From Mycolicibacterium helvum (GTDB lineage Bacteria > Actinomycetota > Actinomycetes > Mycobacteriales > Mycobacteriaceae): a stretch of 64,000 nt of DNA. This document shows, piece after piece, positions 1 to 7,320 of the stretch. Every line of letters starts with the position of its first letter. The first letter of the stretch is position 1. Made by a program: the position numbers and the translations under genes. The notes beneath the pieces were generated by a model that had not been told where the DNA came from, searched no databases, and saw only the letters and a program-made list of their open reading frames with translations. The DNA is taken from assembly GCF_010731895.1 (NCBI RefSeq), contig NZ_AP022596.1:5456001-5520000 (forward strand), in the 5' to 3' direction.

Positions 1-357
1 TCGGCCCCGGTAGTCGTGGACGGCCACCCGCAACGCCGCAGCGACGTGGGCGGGCGGCCCCTGCACCACCGCCCATTGGTCGCCAGTCCGCCATCGAACA
101 GCGAGGCCGTTGGCGGCCGCCCATGCCTCGAGGCGGTCGGGGCGTTCCGGTCTGTTGAGCTCGGCAGTGAGTTCGACCGTCTCGGCCCGCGAGTCGCCAA
201 GATTCGTCGAGATAGCCAAAAGGGTGGCGAACGGACCCGAAATGGGTGGCGGCAGACGCCAACCCGAGTGGGATCGCAGTTGGAGGGCCACCAGGGTCAG
301 CGCTCCGGCGGTGATCAGGGCGAGCGAAATCCGCAGTGGTCGTGTGGTTCGTCCCAT
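1..357 (-). CDS. S53 (sedolisin/kumamolisin) family peptidase, N-terminal part only
   Basis: The reading frame is open from an ATG at 357 to the window edge (119 codons seen) and the gene continues outside. It starts with a short basic stretch and one hydrophobic segment (residues 8-25), a signal peptide or anchor. Residues 45-119 look like the start of a pro-kumamolisin activation domain: they carry the pattern TVELTAELNRPERPDRLEAW and then AANGLAV and VQGPPAHVAAAL. In S53 peptidases this propeptide is removed to release an acid serine protease with a Ser-Glu-Asp triad. The catalytic domain is not visible, so activity cannot be judged. A purine-rich GAGGGGAG lies upstream of the ATG. Family assignment is by recognition of the prodomain pattern. 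Confidence 0.6.
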   Translation of the reverse strand, partial: MGRTTRPLRISLALITAGALTLVALQLRSHSGWRLPPPISGPFATLLAISTNLGDSRAETVELTAELNRPERPDRLEAWAAANGLAVRWRTGDQWAVVQGPPAHVAAALRVAVHDYRGR

Positions 358-465
358 CGGTACGTGTGTGCTCCCCTCGGCACATCGCCGGATGCTTCAG
401 TGCGCGAACGAAACTGTAATGGGACGACGTCGGTTTGGTACGACTCCTGGCGGCGCGTCGGCGAA

Positions 466-951
466 TTAGCCGGTCAGGCAGCCGAACTCGTACAGTGCGG
501 CGGGAATCTTGGCGTCAGCGGGCGCAGGGGTGGTCGACGCGTTCGTGCCGCACACCTTCTGCTTGTCCTCGTTCACCCACGCAGGACCTTGCTGCTGGAA
601 CACCAGGGTGGCGGGCGCGCCCATGTCCGGATTGGTCGTGCTGGACCACAGGCCGCCGGTTACCGCCCAGCCGTCGGCGCACTTCACGTCATCGATGCGG
701 TAGGTGTTTTCTTGTGCCACGGCCTGCACGGCTTTGGTGGCGGCGTCGGCGAGTCCGGCCTTGGTGCAGTCGGCCGCGGACGTGGTGGTCGAGCTGATGG
801 GTGCGTTCGATGTGGCCGATGCGGTGACGGCGGGTTTGGCAGATGTGCTCGTTGGCGATGGTGAATTCGACGATGAGCATCCTGGCAGGCTCACGGCGGC
901 AATGCCTCCCAGCGCAATGACGATGCCGAGCGTACGGGCGGTACGGTTCAC
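466..951 (-). CDS. putative lipoprotein
   Basis: 161-aa protein with a type II signal peptide: an Arg near the start, a hydrophobic core and lipobox LPGC with the lipidated Cys at residue 25. A Ser/Thr/Pro/Ala-rich linker (about 26-58) leads to a compact C-terminal domain with four further Cys residues (about 61, 90, 134, 157), so two disulfides are possible. I do not recognise the domain. The gene is downstream of the PepD-like protease on the same strand, but a perfect hairpin separates them, so it probably has its own promoter. Expected location is the outer leaflet of the plasma membrane. Confidence 0.75.
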   Translation of the reverse strand: MNRTARTLGIVIALGGIAAVSLPGCSSSNSPSPTSTSAKPAVTASATSNAPISSTTTSAADCTKAGLADAATKAVQAVAQENTYRIDDVKCADGWAVTGGLWSSTTNPDMGAPATLVFQQQGPAWVNEDKQKVCGTNASTTPAPADAKIPAALYEFGCLTG

Positions 952-1011
952 GATCGATCTCCCCTAGATGTCTGCCGACATAGCTGACCGCTAGGGACTA
1001 TAACCGCCACT

Positions 1012-1050
1012 GCCCAAGATAATTGGAGCATCGCTCCAATTATCTTGGGC
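1012..1050 (-). terminator. perfect 18-bp inverted repeat, likely terminator of the PepD-like gene
   Basis: Two 18-nt arms (1012-1029 and 1033-1050) are exact reverse complements around a 3-nt loop ATC. The repeat lies 14 nt past the stop codon of the protease gene and about 60 nt before the next lipoprotein gene. There is no U-tract, which is common in mycobacteria. The arms are less GC-rich than the surroundings (they contain AAGATAATTGGAGC), so a protein-binding site for the downstream gene is an alternative. Confidence 0.7.
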
Positions 1051-1064
1051 GCCAGGACAGTTTG

Positions 1065-2498
1065 TCAGGACTGCATCTGGCCGAGCGTCACCTGCACGGT
1101 CTGCGACGCCCCCGACGGATCGTTGTAGGTCAGGGTCACGTTGTCTCCGGGCGCCTTTGAACGAATCGCTGCGACAAGCGACTCGGGGCCGTCGATCACG
1201 CGGCTGTCGACCTTGGTGATCACCGCACCTTTTGGCAGGCCGGCCGTCGCGGCCGGACTGCCATCCGCGACTCCAGCGATCAGCGCACCGCGGGCGCTGT
1301 CGTTCGAACTGAGCTGGACACCCAGCGACGCGTGCTGGACCGTACCTGTGGAGATCAGTTCGTCGGCAATGCGTTTGGCCTGATCCACCGGAATGGCGAA
1401 GCCAAGGCCGATCGAGCCGGCTTGAGCCCCCGGCGAACCCTGGCCGCCGCCAAGGGATGCGATCGCCGAGTTCACACCGATCAGGTCACCGTTCATGTCC
1501 ACCAGCGCCCCGCCGGAGTTACCCGGGTTGATCGCCGCATCGGTCTGGATGGCGCTCATGACCGAATGCTGACCAGTCTGGTCGTCGCCGGTCGCCACCG
1601 GACGGTCCAGAGCGCTGATGATCCCGGTGGTGACCGTGCCCTGCAGTCCCAGCGGTGACCCGACGGCGACGACGTTCTGCCCCACCTTCAGGTCGCTGGA
1701 CGACCCGATGGTGATCGGGGTCAGGCCGGACGCGCCTTGTGCCCGGACCACCGCGATGTCGTCGGCGGGGTCGGTACCCACGACGGTGAACGGCACCGTC
1801 CGGCCGTCGGAGAGGGTCACGGTGGCCTCGACACCGCTGCCGCTGGTCCGGCCGAACGGCCGGACACCCGGGCCGCTCTGGTCGTCGCCGCTGGGACCGG
1901 CCTGGCCGGCCATCGGGCCCTGGCCACTCGCTGCTTGCGCGGCCGCCGCCACGACATGGTTGTTGGTCAAGATCAGTCCGTCGGAGCTCAGGACGATCCC
2001 GGACCCCTCTTCGCTCTGCTGTCCACTGCTGATCTGCAGTTTCACCACGCTAGGCAGCACCTTGGCCGAGACCTGTTCCACCGATCCGGCCGGCGCCTGG
2101 GCGGCAGGCTGGTTGGAGACGGACTTCGGGGAGGCGACTCCCGCGGTCGCCTGCGCGGGTGCCGCAACCGTGGCGGCAGGCTGCCCGACATGGTCGACCA
2201 CGACGACGGCGGCGGCGCCGGCAACCATCGCGACAGCGGCCGTCCCACACACCAACACGCCGGCCCGTGCTTTCGACCGCTGTTTCAGATTTTGCTGTGA
2301 CGCGGGTCTCACGAATTGACCGCGCATATCGGTGTGCGGCCCGTAAGTGGGCGGGTACATCTGACCTGCATCCGAAGTCTCGTTATGAGGTTGATACCTC
2401 TCATGACCCCATTGGTTCGAATTGGTCTGGTTTACAGCATCTTTCGGACGCCATTGCTGATGGTTGTCGTGTGGCGCATTCCCTGACCGGTAGCTCAT
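1065..2498 (-). CDS. pepD: HtrA-like trypsin-fold serine protease with PDZ domain (PepD family)
   Basis: 477 aa. An N-terminal cytoplasmic region rich in Gln/Asn/Pro (1-78) precedes one transmembrane helix (about 79-101), so the protease domain faces the periplasm. The chymotrypsin-like domain has the complete triad: His181 in LTNNHVV, Asp247 in DPADDIAVV and Ser328 in INPGNSGG. A PDZ domain follows (about 380-475). Architecture and motifs match M. tuberculosis PepD (Rv0983), a quality-control protease tied to the MprAB/SigE envelope-stress response. Unlike that locus, no mprAB genes are adjacent, so this may be a paralogue. It has a Gly/Ser/Gln-rich insertion of about 30 residues (192-222) between His and Asp. 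AGAAAGAGAAA upstream of the ATG serves as RBS. Confidence 0.88.
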   Translation of the reverse strand: MSYRSGNAPHDNHQQWRPKDAVNQTNSNQWGHERYQPHNETSDAGQMYPPTYGPHTDMRGQFVRPASQQNLKQRSKARAGVLVCGTAAVAMVAGAAAVVVVDHVGQPAATVAAPAQATAGVASPKSVSNQPAAQAPAGSVEQVSAKVLPSVVKLQISSGQQSEEGSGIVLSSDGLILTNNHVVAAAAQAASGQGPMAGQAGPSGDDQSGPGVRPFGRTSGSGVEATVTLSDGRTVPFTVVGTDPADDIAVVRAQGASGLTPITIGSSSDLKVGQNVVAVGSPLGLQGTVTTGIISALDRPVATGDDQTGQHSVMSAIQTDAAINPGNSGGALVDMNGDLIGVNSAIASLGGGQGSPGAQAGSIGLGFAIPVDQAKRIADELISTGTVQHASLGVQLSSNDSARGALIAGVADGSPAATAGLPKGAVITKVDSRVIDGPESLVAAIRSKAPGDNVTLTYNDPSGASQTVQVTLGQMQS

Positions 2499-2668
2499 CG
2501 CGTTCGATTTCTCTTTCTCATAACAAATTAATGTATGCGCCAGCTAGCGCCTGAACGCAGTCTGCCTTCGATGACTGAAGCTTTGCTGAGAATTACTTCA
2601 ACGCAGCCCAAGACTTTTTAGTTGGCCGATATTGGGTGCCGGTAGGCCAGCGTCGGGCAATGCGGCTG

Positions 2669-2674
2669 TAGCGT
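2669..2674 (+). promoter_or_regulatory. -10 box, leaderless start of FKBP gene
   Basis: TAGCGT fits TAnnnT and ends 7 nt before the GTG start, placing the transcript start at or next to the start codon. Confidence 0.5.
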
Positions 2675-2681
2675 TGCGACC

Positions 2682-3305
2682 GTGAATTCCCCTCGTGTGC
2701 CCTCTGCCGTCGCCCTTGCAGCCTGCGCCGCATCGATCGCCCTGACATTGACCGCGTGCGGCTCCGATACCAGCACCCCGTCGGCGAGCAAGACCTCCAC
2801 CGCCCCTGCGGTCGCGTCCTCGGTCACCCAGGCGGCCGGCCCGGACGCCACGTGCCCGACGACTCCGCCGGCGAATGCAGGCACGCCTGAGTGGACTTTG
2901 CCCGGAGCCACCGGCAGCGTTGCCGTTACCGGGTCCACCGACACCGCCGCGCCCGTCGTGAAGGTGACCACACCTTTCACCGTCACCGCGACCCAAGTGC
3001 ACACGCTTCAGGCCGGTAGCGGACCTGTCGTCGCGCCGACAGCGTCGGTTTCGGTCTGCTACATGGGCGTCAACGGACGTGACGGGAACGTGTTCGACAG
3101 CAGCTATCAGCGTGGCGAGCCGGCCGACTTCCCGCTCGACGGTGTTGTGCCAGGCTTCCAAAAGGCCATCGCCGGCCAGACAGTGGGATCGACTGTCGCT
3201 GTCGCGATGGTCTCCGCCGATGGCTATCCGGACGGTCAGCCCAGAGCGGGAATCCTCCCCGGCGATACCCTGGTTTTCGCGATCAAGATCCTCAGCGCCT
3301 CATAG
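2682..3305 (+). CDS. FKBP-type peptidyl-prolyl cis-trans isomerase, lipoprotein
   Basis: 207 aa starting at GTG. A lipoprotein signal (LTLTACGS, Cys about residue 26) is followed by a low-complexity Ser/Thr/Ala linker and a C-terminal FKBP domain (about 110-205) with the patterns FDSSYQRGEPADFPLDGVVPGF and GILPGDTLVFAI. FKBPs catalyse proline isomerisation; this one would act at the outer face of the membrane on secreted proteins. A TAGCGT hexamer sits 7 nt before the GTG, so the mRNA is probably leaderless. The gene is divergent from the PepD-like protease, another envelope protein-folding factor, and the two may answer the same stress, which is inference. Confidence 0.85.
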   Translation: MNSPRVPSAVALAACAASIALTLTACGSDTSTPSASKTSTAPAVASSVTQAAGPDATCPTTPPANAGTPEWTLPGATGSVAVTGSTDTAAPVVKVTTPFTVTATQVHTLQAGSGPVVAPTASVSVCYMGVNGRDGNVFDSSYQRGEPADFPLDGVVPGFQKAIAGQTVGSTVAVAMVSADGYPDGQPRAGILPGDTLVFAIKILSAS

Positions 3306-3312
3306 CCGCCGG

Positions 3313-3861
3313 CTACGGCAGGCAGGTCGGCTGGAGACCGTTCACCAGCGCGTAGATGTCGTCCTTCTTCTGGTCGGCATAGTCGATGGCGGTCCAGGTC
3401 GACGGCTGCGGCCAGGCGTTGGACACCGTGGGCCCGTAGGCCCCGTAGCCGTACCCGGAGCCACCGGAAATCACGAAGAGCGCCCCGACGGCATCCCGCA
3501 TGTCGTCACTGGCGCGGTGCAGGTCGACCAGTGCCGGCGTCAGCCCCGGGACTATGCCGGGGCCGTTGACGTCCTCCATGTAGTGCACGCCGTGGCTGAT
3601 CATCGCGAGTTTCACGTTGGTGTCGCGCTGTTGGGCGGCCCCACTCGCGTAGGGCGAGCTGATGACGATCCGCACGCCGCCGATGCCGGCGTTGATGTCG
3701 TTATCGAGGCTTTCCCGAACCTGGTCGAGCACGCCGCAGGGCACGCGCACCGGGTCGGCGGCGGCCATTGGCGCGACGACAGGCGTGCCCATCACCGCGG
3801 CCGCGAGGGCGCAACTGAGACGCAGTGAGTTGGCTACCTTCGAATGAGTTTGCGTCATCAT
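3313..3861 (-). CDS. exported protein of unknown function
   Basis: 182 aa with a Sec signal peptide (hydrophobic 15-32, likely cleavage after MAAA-DP). The mature part has two Cys residues near its ends (in RVPCGVL and QPTCLP), probably disulfide-bonded, and a Gly/Tyr-rich segment (SGGSGYGYGAYG). I do not recognise a domain; small secreted proteins of this type are frequent in mycobacteria. The stop codon is 7 nt from the convergent FKBP stop. Two adjacent ATG codons are possible starts, preceded by AGGTGG. Confidence 0.7.
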   Translation of the reverse strand: MMTQTHSKVANSLRLSCALAAAVMGTPVVAPMAAADPVRVPCGVLDQVRESLDNDINAGIGGVRIVISSPYASGAAQQRDTNVKLAMISHGVHYMEDVNGPGIVPGLTPALVDLHRASDDMRDAVGALFVISGGSGYGYGAYGPTVSNAWPQPSTWTAIDYADQKKDDIYALVNGLQPTCLP

Positions 3862-3950
3862 CCACCTGCGTATCCGGGCAACGTCGTTGATGCCGGTATA
3901 TAGATGGAATTGACGGTCGTGTTACCGCCGCCCAGAAATTAGCTCCGCAG

Positions 3951-4412
3951 TTATGTCCAGTCCCAGACGGACATATCGCCCTTCGGGTAGTTCATGCAGA
4001 CATCGGTGGCTTTGGCCACGACGCCCTTGTTGTTGAAGAACAGCTTGGCCCAGTTGCCCCAGCGGGTCGCGACGAACTCGTAGTAGATGTTGGTCGCGGT
4101 GTCCTCGGAGTACTGGCGTCGAGCCACCGGGTCGAGCGAGAAGAACCAGTGAATGCGGTCGAAGGCGAGCTGCTGCACCTCTGGGGGCCGGTTGCTGCGG
4201 TCGATCATGTAGCGCTCGAAGTAGACCGGGCTGGTGTCGCGCGCCGCAGCCATGTACTGCTCGGTGTCGCATTGAGTGACGATTATGCGATGCGGGATCG
4301 GATAGTCGTCGCTGGCGTCGGCGTTCGCCGGGCCGGCGGAGATGACACCTGCAGCCGCCACTGCGCTCAACGCCATTCCCGCGAGCGTTGCGCGACTCAT
4401 CAATCCGGTCAT
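3951..4412 (-). CDS. DUF5078 family exported protein
   Basis: 153 aa with a cleavable signal peptide (about 1-31, ending AGPANA-DA). The mature domain has the patterns YPIPHRIIVTQCD, EQYMAAARDTSPVYFERYMIDR and FDRIHWFFSLDPVARRQYSED, which I associate with the mycobacterial DUF5078 family (M. tuberculosis Rv1268c type). Two Cys residues may pair. Function is unknown. AGGAGAACG precedes the ATG. The upstream intergenic region is unusually AT-rich for this genome (ACTATATAG), suggesting its promoter. Confidence 0.75.
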   Translation of the reverse strand: MTGLMSRATLAGMALSAVAAAGVISAGPANADASDDYPIPHRIIVTQCDTEQYMAAARDTSPVYFERYMIDRSNRPPEVQQLAFDRIHWFFSLDPVARRQYSEDTATNIYYEFVATRWGNWAKLFFNNKGVVAKATDVCMNYPKGDMSVWDWT

Positions 4413-4569
4413 CGTTCTCCTGCTCCATCAGTCGGTCGGGTGCTGCCGGCGCGGCGCGAACCCTAAACCATTAAGCGGACTAACTATATAGCGGTCCAGT
4501 GCGCAGTATCCACCCTAGGTGCGCGTCGGACGGCGTTTGTGACGCGTGAGACTTCTGCCGTGGCAGGTG

Positions 4570-4833
4570 TCAGCCGCCATTGGTGACCGGGTTGGACGAC
4601 AGCGTGATGAAGCCGTCGTTGATCCACACGCCCCAGCGGCCTCCCCACATGTGGGTCCACACGACGGGGCGCCCGGCCCAGACCTCGGCAGGCTTGCTCG
4701 GTGCCCAGGCAGGCACCGGCTCGCCGACATTCTGGTCCGGCGGCGGCGGGTCAGCGCTCGCCGGTGCGATTCCGATCGCGAGTCCAACCGCGAGTGCGCC
4801 GACGGCAGTCAGCGCGGTTTTGATCAAGGTCAT
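4570..4833 (-). CDS. small exported protein, unknown function
   Basis: 87 aa. Signal peptide of about 28 residues ending PASA-DP. The mature protein is only about 58 aa, Pro-rich at first (DPPPPDQNVGEPVP) and then Trp-rich (WTHMWGGRWGVWINDGF). I chose the ATG preceded by GGAG at 8 nt over the GTG two codons upstream. No domain recognised. It belongs to a run of four small exported or membrane proteins on this strand. Confidence 0.65.
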   Translation of the reverse strand: MTLIKTALTAVGALAVGLAIGIAPASADPPPPDQNVGEPVPAWAPSKPAEVWAGRPVVWTHMWGGRWGVWINDGFITLSSNPVTNGG

Positions 4834-4933
4834 GAGCACGACTCCAGCGTTCAGACGTCATCGAGATACTTAGCAAATATAACCAGCACTGGGTGCGGAT
4901 AATCCGCTACCCCGGATATCGCGGTTCGCGGCG

Positions 4934-5539
4934 TTATGGCGTCGGCGCAGGTGTGGCAGTAATCGGGGCCGGCTGTCCAGGGGCGTTGAATTCGTATCCG
5001 GGCGGCGGCGGCCCGGTAATCGAGTAGTAGCCCGGCGGCAGAGCGGGAGTTCCAGGTGGCGGCGGTTTACCAGGGCCAGACTCGGACGGGGGCGCCTCAG
5101 AGCCGGGCGCGGTATACGACTTGAATCCGGGTGGCAGTGGCGGTGGCGCTCCGGCACCCGCCGGCGGCGCGACGGAGCCGCCGGCGTAGGCCTCGTCTTG
5201 GGGTCCGTAATACGGGTCGCGGACCTGATGCCACATATCTTTGAGCGACCCAAGAACGCCGGGGGTGTTCTGCGAGCCGTAGGTCGGGTTGGCGATCTCG
5301 GGGACCGACGGCGGCGCGCCGGGCGGCGGTGGTGCGGGCGCGGGTGCGGCTGCGGGGTCGACAGGCGCAGAGACCGGTTGGCCCGGTGGAACCGCTGCCG
5401 GGTCGGACGGGACCGGAATCGGCGTCGGTGTCATCGGGTCGGCTGAGGCGGCGGCAACCCCGACGAATGCGGTGCCGACAACTAGGCCTGCGATGACGAT
5501 CGCCCGGACGAATGGCGCGGTGCGGTGCCCGTCAGTCAT
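4934..5539 (-). CDS. Pro-rich exported protein
   Basis: 201 aa from the chosen ATG; an in-frame start 17 codons upstream would add a polar stretch that spoils the signal peptide. Signal peptide about 1-33 (ASA-DP). The mature chain is about 30% Pro, mainly PAP and PPPG runs, with a short non-repetitive core (NPTYGSQNTPGVLGSLKDMW HQVRDPYYGP). Such extended Pro-rich chains usually span or decorate the cell wall. Function unknown. Confidence 0.6.
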   Translation of the reverse strand: MTDGHRTAPFVRAIVIAGLVVGTAFVGVAAASADPMTPTPIPVPSDPAAVPPGQPVSAPVDPAAAPAPAPPPPGAPPSVPEIANPTYGSQNTPGVLGSLKDMWHQVRDPYYGPQDEAYAGGSVAPPAGAGAPPPLPPGFKSYTAPGSEAPPSESGPGKPPPPGTPALPPGYYSITGPPPPGYEFNAPGQPAPITATPAPTP

Positions 5540-5730
5540 GAATCCGACAGTCCTCTCGTTGGCCCTAGGCGTACGGGCATCGTCGCACACATCGCCGATC
5601 GCTGTGCCGGGAGAAAACGCCAGTCCCTGGAGCGAAGTCTGTGTACTCCCGACCTATCGCCCGCGCCGCGCTGGCCGTTTCAGGCCTTCCCGGTGCCCAG
5701 CGAGTCTCGCCAGGCACCGGGGGTGAGGGA

Positions 5731-6030
5731 TCAGGCGACTCTGTTGGTTTCGGTGCTGCCTTCGGTGCTGCCGTTAGCAGATCCCTTGCGATAACGGGTG
5801 ACGAAACCGTATGACGTGATCGCTGCGACAACGCCGATCACACCCCACAAGACGATCGGAAACACCAGCGCGCCGAAGATGAAGTCGTAGGTCAGCGCCA
5901 GGTAGATCGACCAGATGACCCGGTAGATCGACCAGAACGCCAACAGGCCGGTGCTGATACCAATGGCCAGGCTGTATTGGCGATCGACACGGTCGATCTG
6001 CTGCGTGATGGGAGTCGGCACGATCTTCAT
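5731..6030 (-). CDS. small two-helix membrane protein
   Basis: 99 aa with two predicted membrane helices (about 20-45 and 50-78), a basic segment RYRKG after the second helix and a Ser/Thr/Gly-rich tail. A good RBS (GAGAGGAAG) precedes the ATG. I recognise no family. Shape only suggests an integral membrane accessory protein. Confidence 0.6.
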   Translation of the reverse strand: MKIVPTPITQQIDRVDRQYSLAIGISTGLLAFWSIYRVIWSIYLALTYDFIFGALVFPIVLWGVIGVVAAITSYGFVTRYRKGSANGSTEGSTETNRVA

Positions 6031-6114
6031 GGGTTCTTCCTCTCGTTACTCGCCGCCTTCGTGGCGTCGTTGCGAGAAGTAAAGAACCGAAGATCGCCTA
6101 CCGATCCCAAGTAC

Positions 6115-6540
6115 TCATTCGGTGAAGTCGGCGGTCAACCAGCGATCCGGACGGATGGTGAACAGTACGGTCTCCTGTCCTGCCATGCTCTGCACGAACT
6201 GGCGGCCGGCCTCCTCCCCCAGGTAGCGCACGGCGATGGCCTCGCGTACCTCCAGCGGGGTGGGTGCGGTGACCTCGGCCACGGATCCTTCCACCACCAC
6301 GTACTGGTACGGCGGTTCCTCGTGTTGGACGACGAGCGTCACCACTCCGGCTTGCTCGATCAGTCGGGCCTTGCGTCGCCCCGCTCCGGTGTTGACCCGG
6401 ACGTTTCCGCCGGGGCTGTAGTCGTACCAGACCGGCACGCTGGCCGGCGGCCGGCCGTCGGTGGCGGCCACGGACAACACCGCGACATGCTTGGCGGCAA
6501 GAAAATCCTGCCGCTCGGACTCGGTCATTTCTCTGGGCAT
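6115..6540 (-). CDS. pyridoxamine 5'-phosphate oxidase-like (PPOX) split-barrel protein
   Basis: 141 aa. The N-terminal pattern MTESERQDFLAAKHVAVLSV, then DGRPPASVPVWYDYSPGG and RKARLIEQAGVVTLVVQ, are typical of the PPOX/FDOR split-barrel fold that binds FMN or F420. Mycobacteria carry many F420-dependent members acting on diverse substrates; the substrate cannot be read here. An in-frame ATG 15 codons upstream directly follows the stop of the AhpD-like gene and would be coupled to it, but the shorter start fits the family N-terminus and has AGAGG upstream. Likely co-transcribed with the AhpD-like gene. Confidence 0.75.
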   Translation of the reverse strand: MPREMTESERQDFLAAKHVAVLSVAATDGRPPASVPVWYDYSPGGNVRVNTGAGRRKARLIEQAGVVTLVVQHEEPPYQYVVVEGSVAEVTAPTPLEVREAIAVRYLGEEAGRQFVQSMAGQETVLFTIRPDRWLTADFTE

Positions 6541-6585
6541 GTAGCCGCAAACCTCTCGCTCCGCTGGGCTATTCCTGCCTGGCAT

Positions 6586-7200
6586 CTAGTGCTGCGGCAC
6601 ACCGGTGTATTCAGGGTTCGGCGGTACCGCCAGCGCGATCCCGATCCTGTTGGTTGCGCCGATGAACGCCGCGATCGAAATCGCCTCGAGGATGAGGTGG
6701 TCGTCGAGCCCAAGGCGGCGTAAGTTCTCGAAGTCGTGGTCGCGGATCGACTGCGGGTTGTTGTTCACCGCGATGGCCAGATCAGCCAGCCCACGCTCAC
6801 GGTCGGTCAGTTCGTGCACCTGGTGGTGGTCGATCGCCACCCGCTGGCCGAATGACCAGTCGCCGGCGACCTTGCCCAGCTTGTTCGCGTGGTTGGTGTG
6901 GCAGTACGCGCACCGGTTCTCGCCCGAGACAACCGTCGCAATCACTTCACGCTCCCGCGCGGTCAAGCCACCGCGTCCGTCGGTGCCCAGCAGCGGAAGG
7001 AGATAGCCGTTGAGCCGGCCCAGATCGTCTTCGTTCAGTGCGAGAGCCCGGAACCAGTTCGAGGTCAATCCCTCTTCGCGTTGCTGGTGGGTGAAGAAGC
7101 CCTTCACTGCCTGGTTGCTCAACGCGTCGACCTCGGGGACCTCGAGGCGCGAGATTCGCGTCGGGGCGAGGTTGGTGGCAGGGTCAGCGGTAGTCGTCAT
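6586..7200 (-). CDS. AhpD-like / carboxymuconolactone decarboxylase-family peroxidase-related protein
   Basis: 204 aa from ATG at 7200; the 29-codon upstream extension is basic and atypical. The AhpD-fold signature is complete: Cys97-Ala-Tyr-Cys100 followed by His104 in ENRCAYCHTNH, with Glu in the preceding helix (EREVIATV). Members reduce peroxides or act as alkylhydroperoxidase relatives through the vicinal cysteines. Length matches the uncharacterised peroxidase-related family rather than AhpD proper (about 175 aa). It lies divergent from tex and just upstream of a PPOX protein. Confidence 0.8.
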   Translation of the reverse strand: MTTTADPATNLAPTRISRLEVPEVDALSNQAVKGFFTHQQREEGLTSNWFRALALNEDDLGRLNGYLLPLLGTDGRGGLTAREREVIATVVSGENRCAYCHTNHANKLGKVAGDWSFGQRVAIDHHQVHELTDRERGLADLAIAVNNNPQSIRDHDFENLRRLGLDDHLILEAISIAAFIGATNRIGIALAVPPNPEYTGVPQH

Positions 7201-7308
7201 GGGGTGACTGTGCCGCCAACGCAGCGGCTGCCCAATCCTTTTGTGAAGGCAGACTCGAACTCTTGCGACATCCCCTGGACCGTTCACCAGTTTGTCGGCG
7301 AGGTTCGG

Positions 7309-7314
7309 TAGGGT
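7309..7314 (+). promoter_or_regulatory. -10 box, leaderless start of tex
   Basis: TAGGGT ends 6 nt before the GTG start of tex; no purine-rich RBS is present, so a leaderless transcript is likely. Confidence 0.5.
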
Positions 7315-7320
7315 CTCCGC

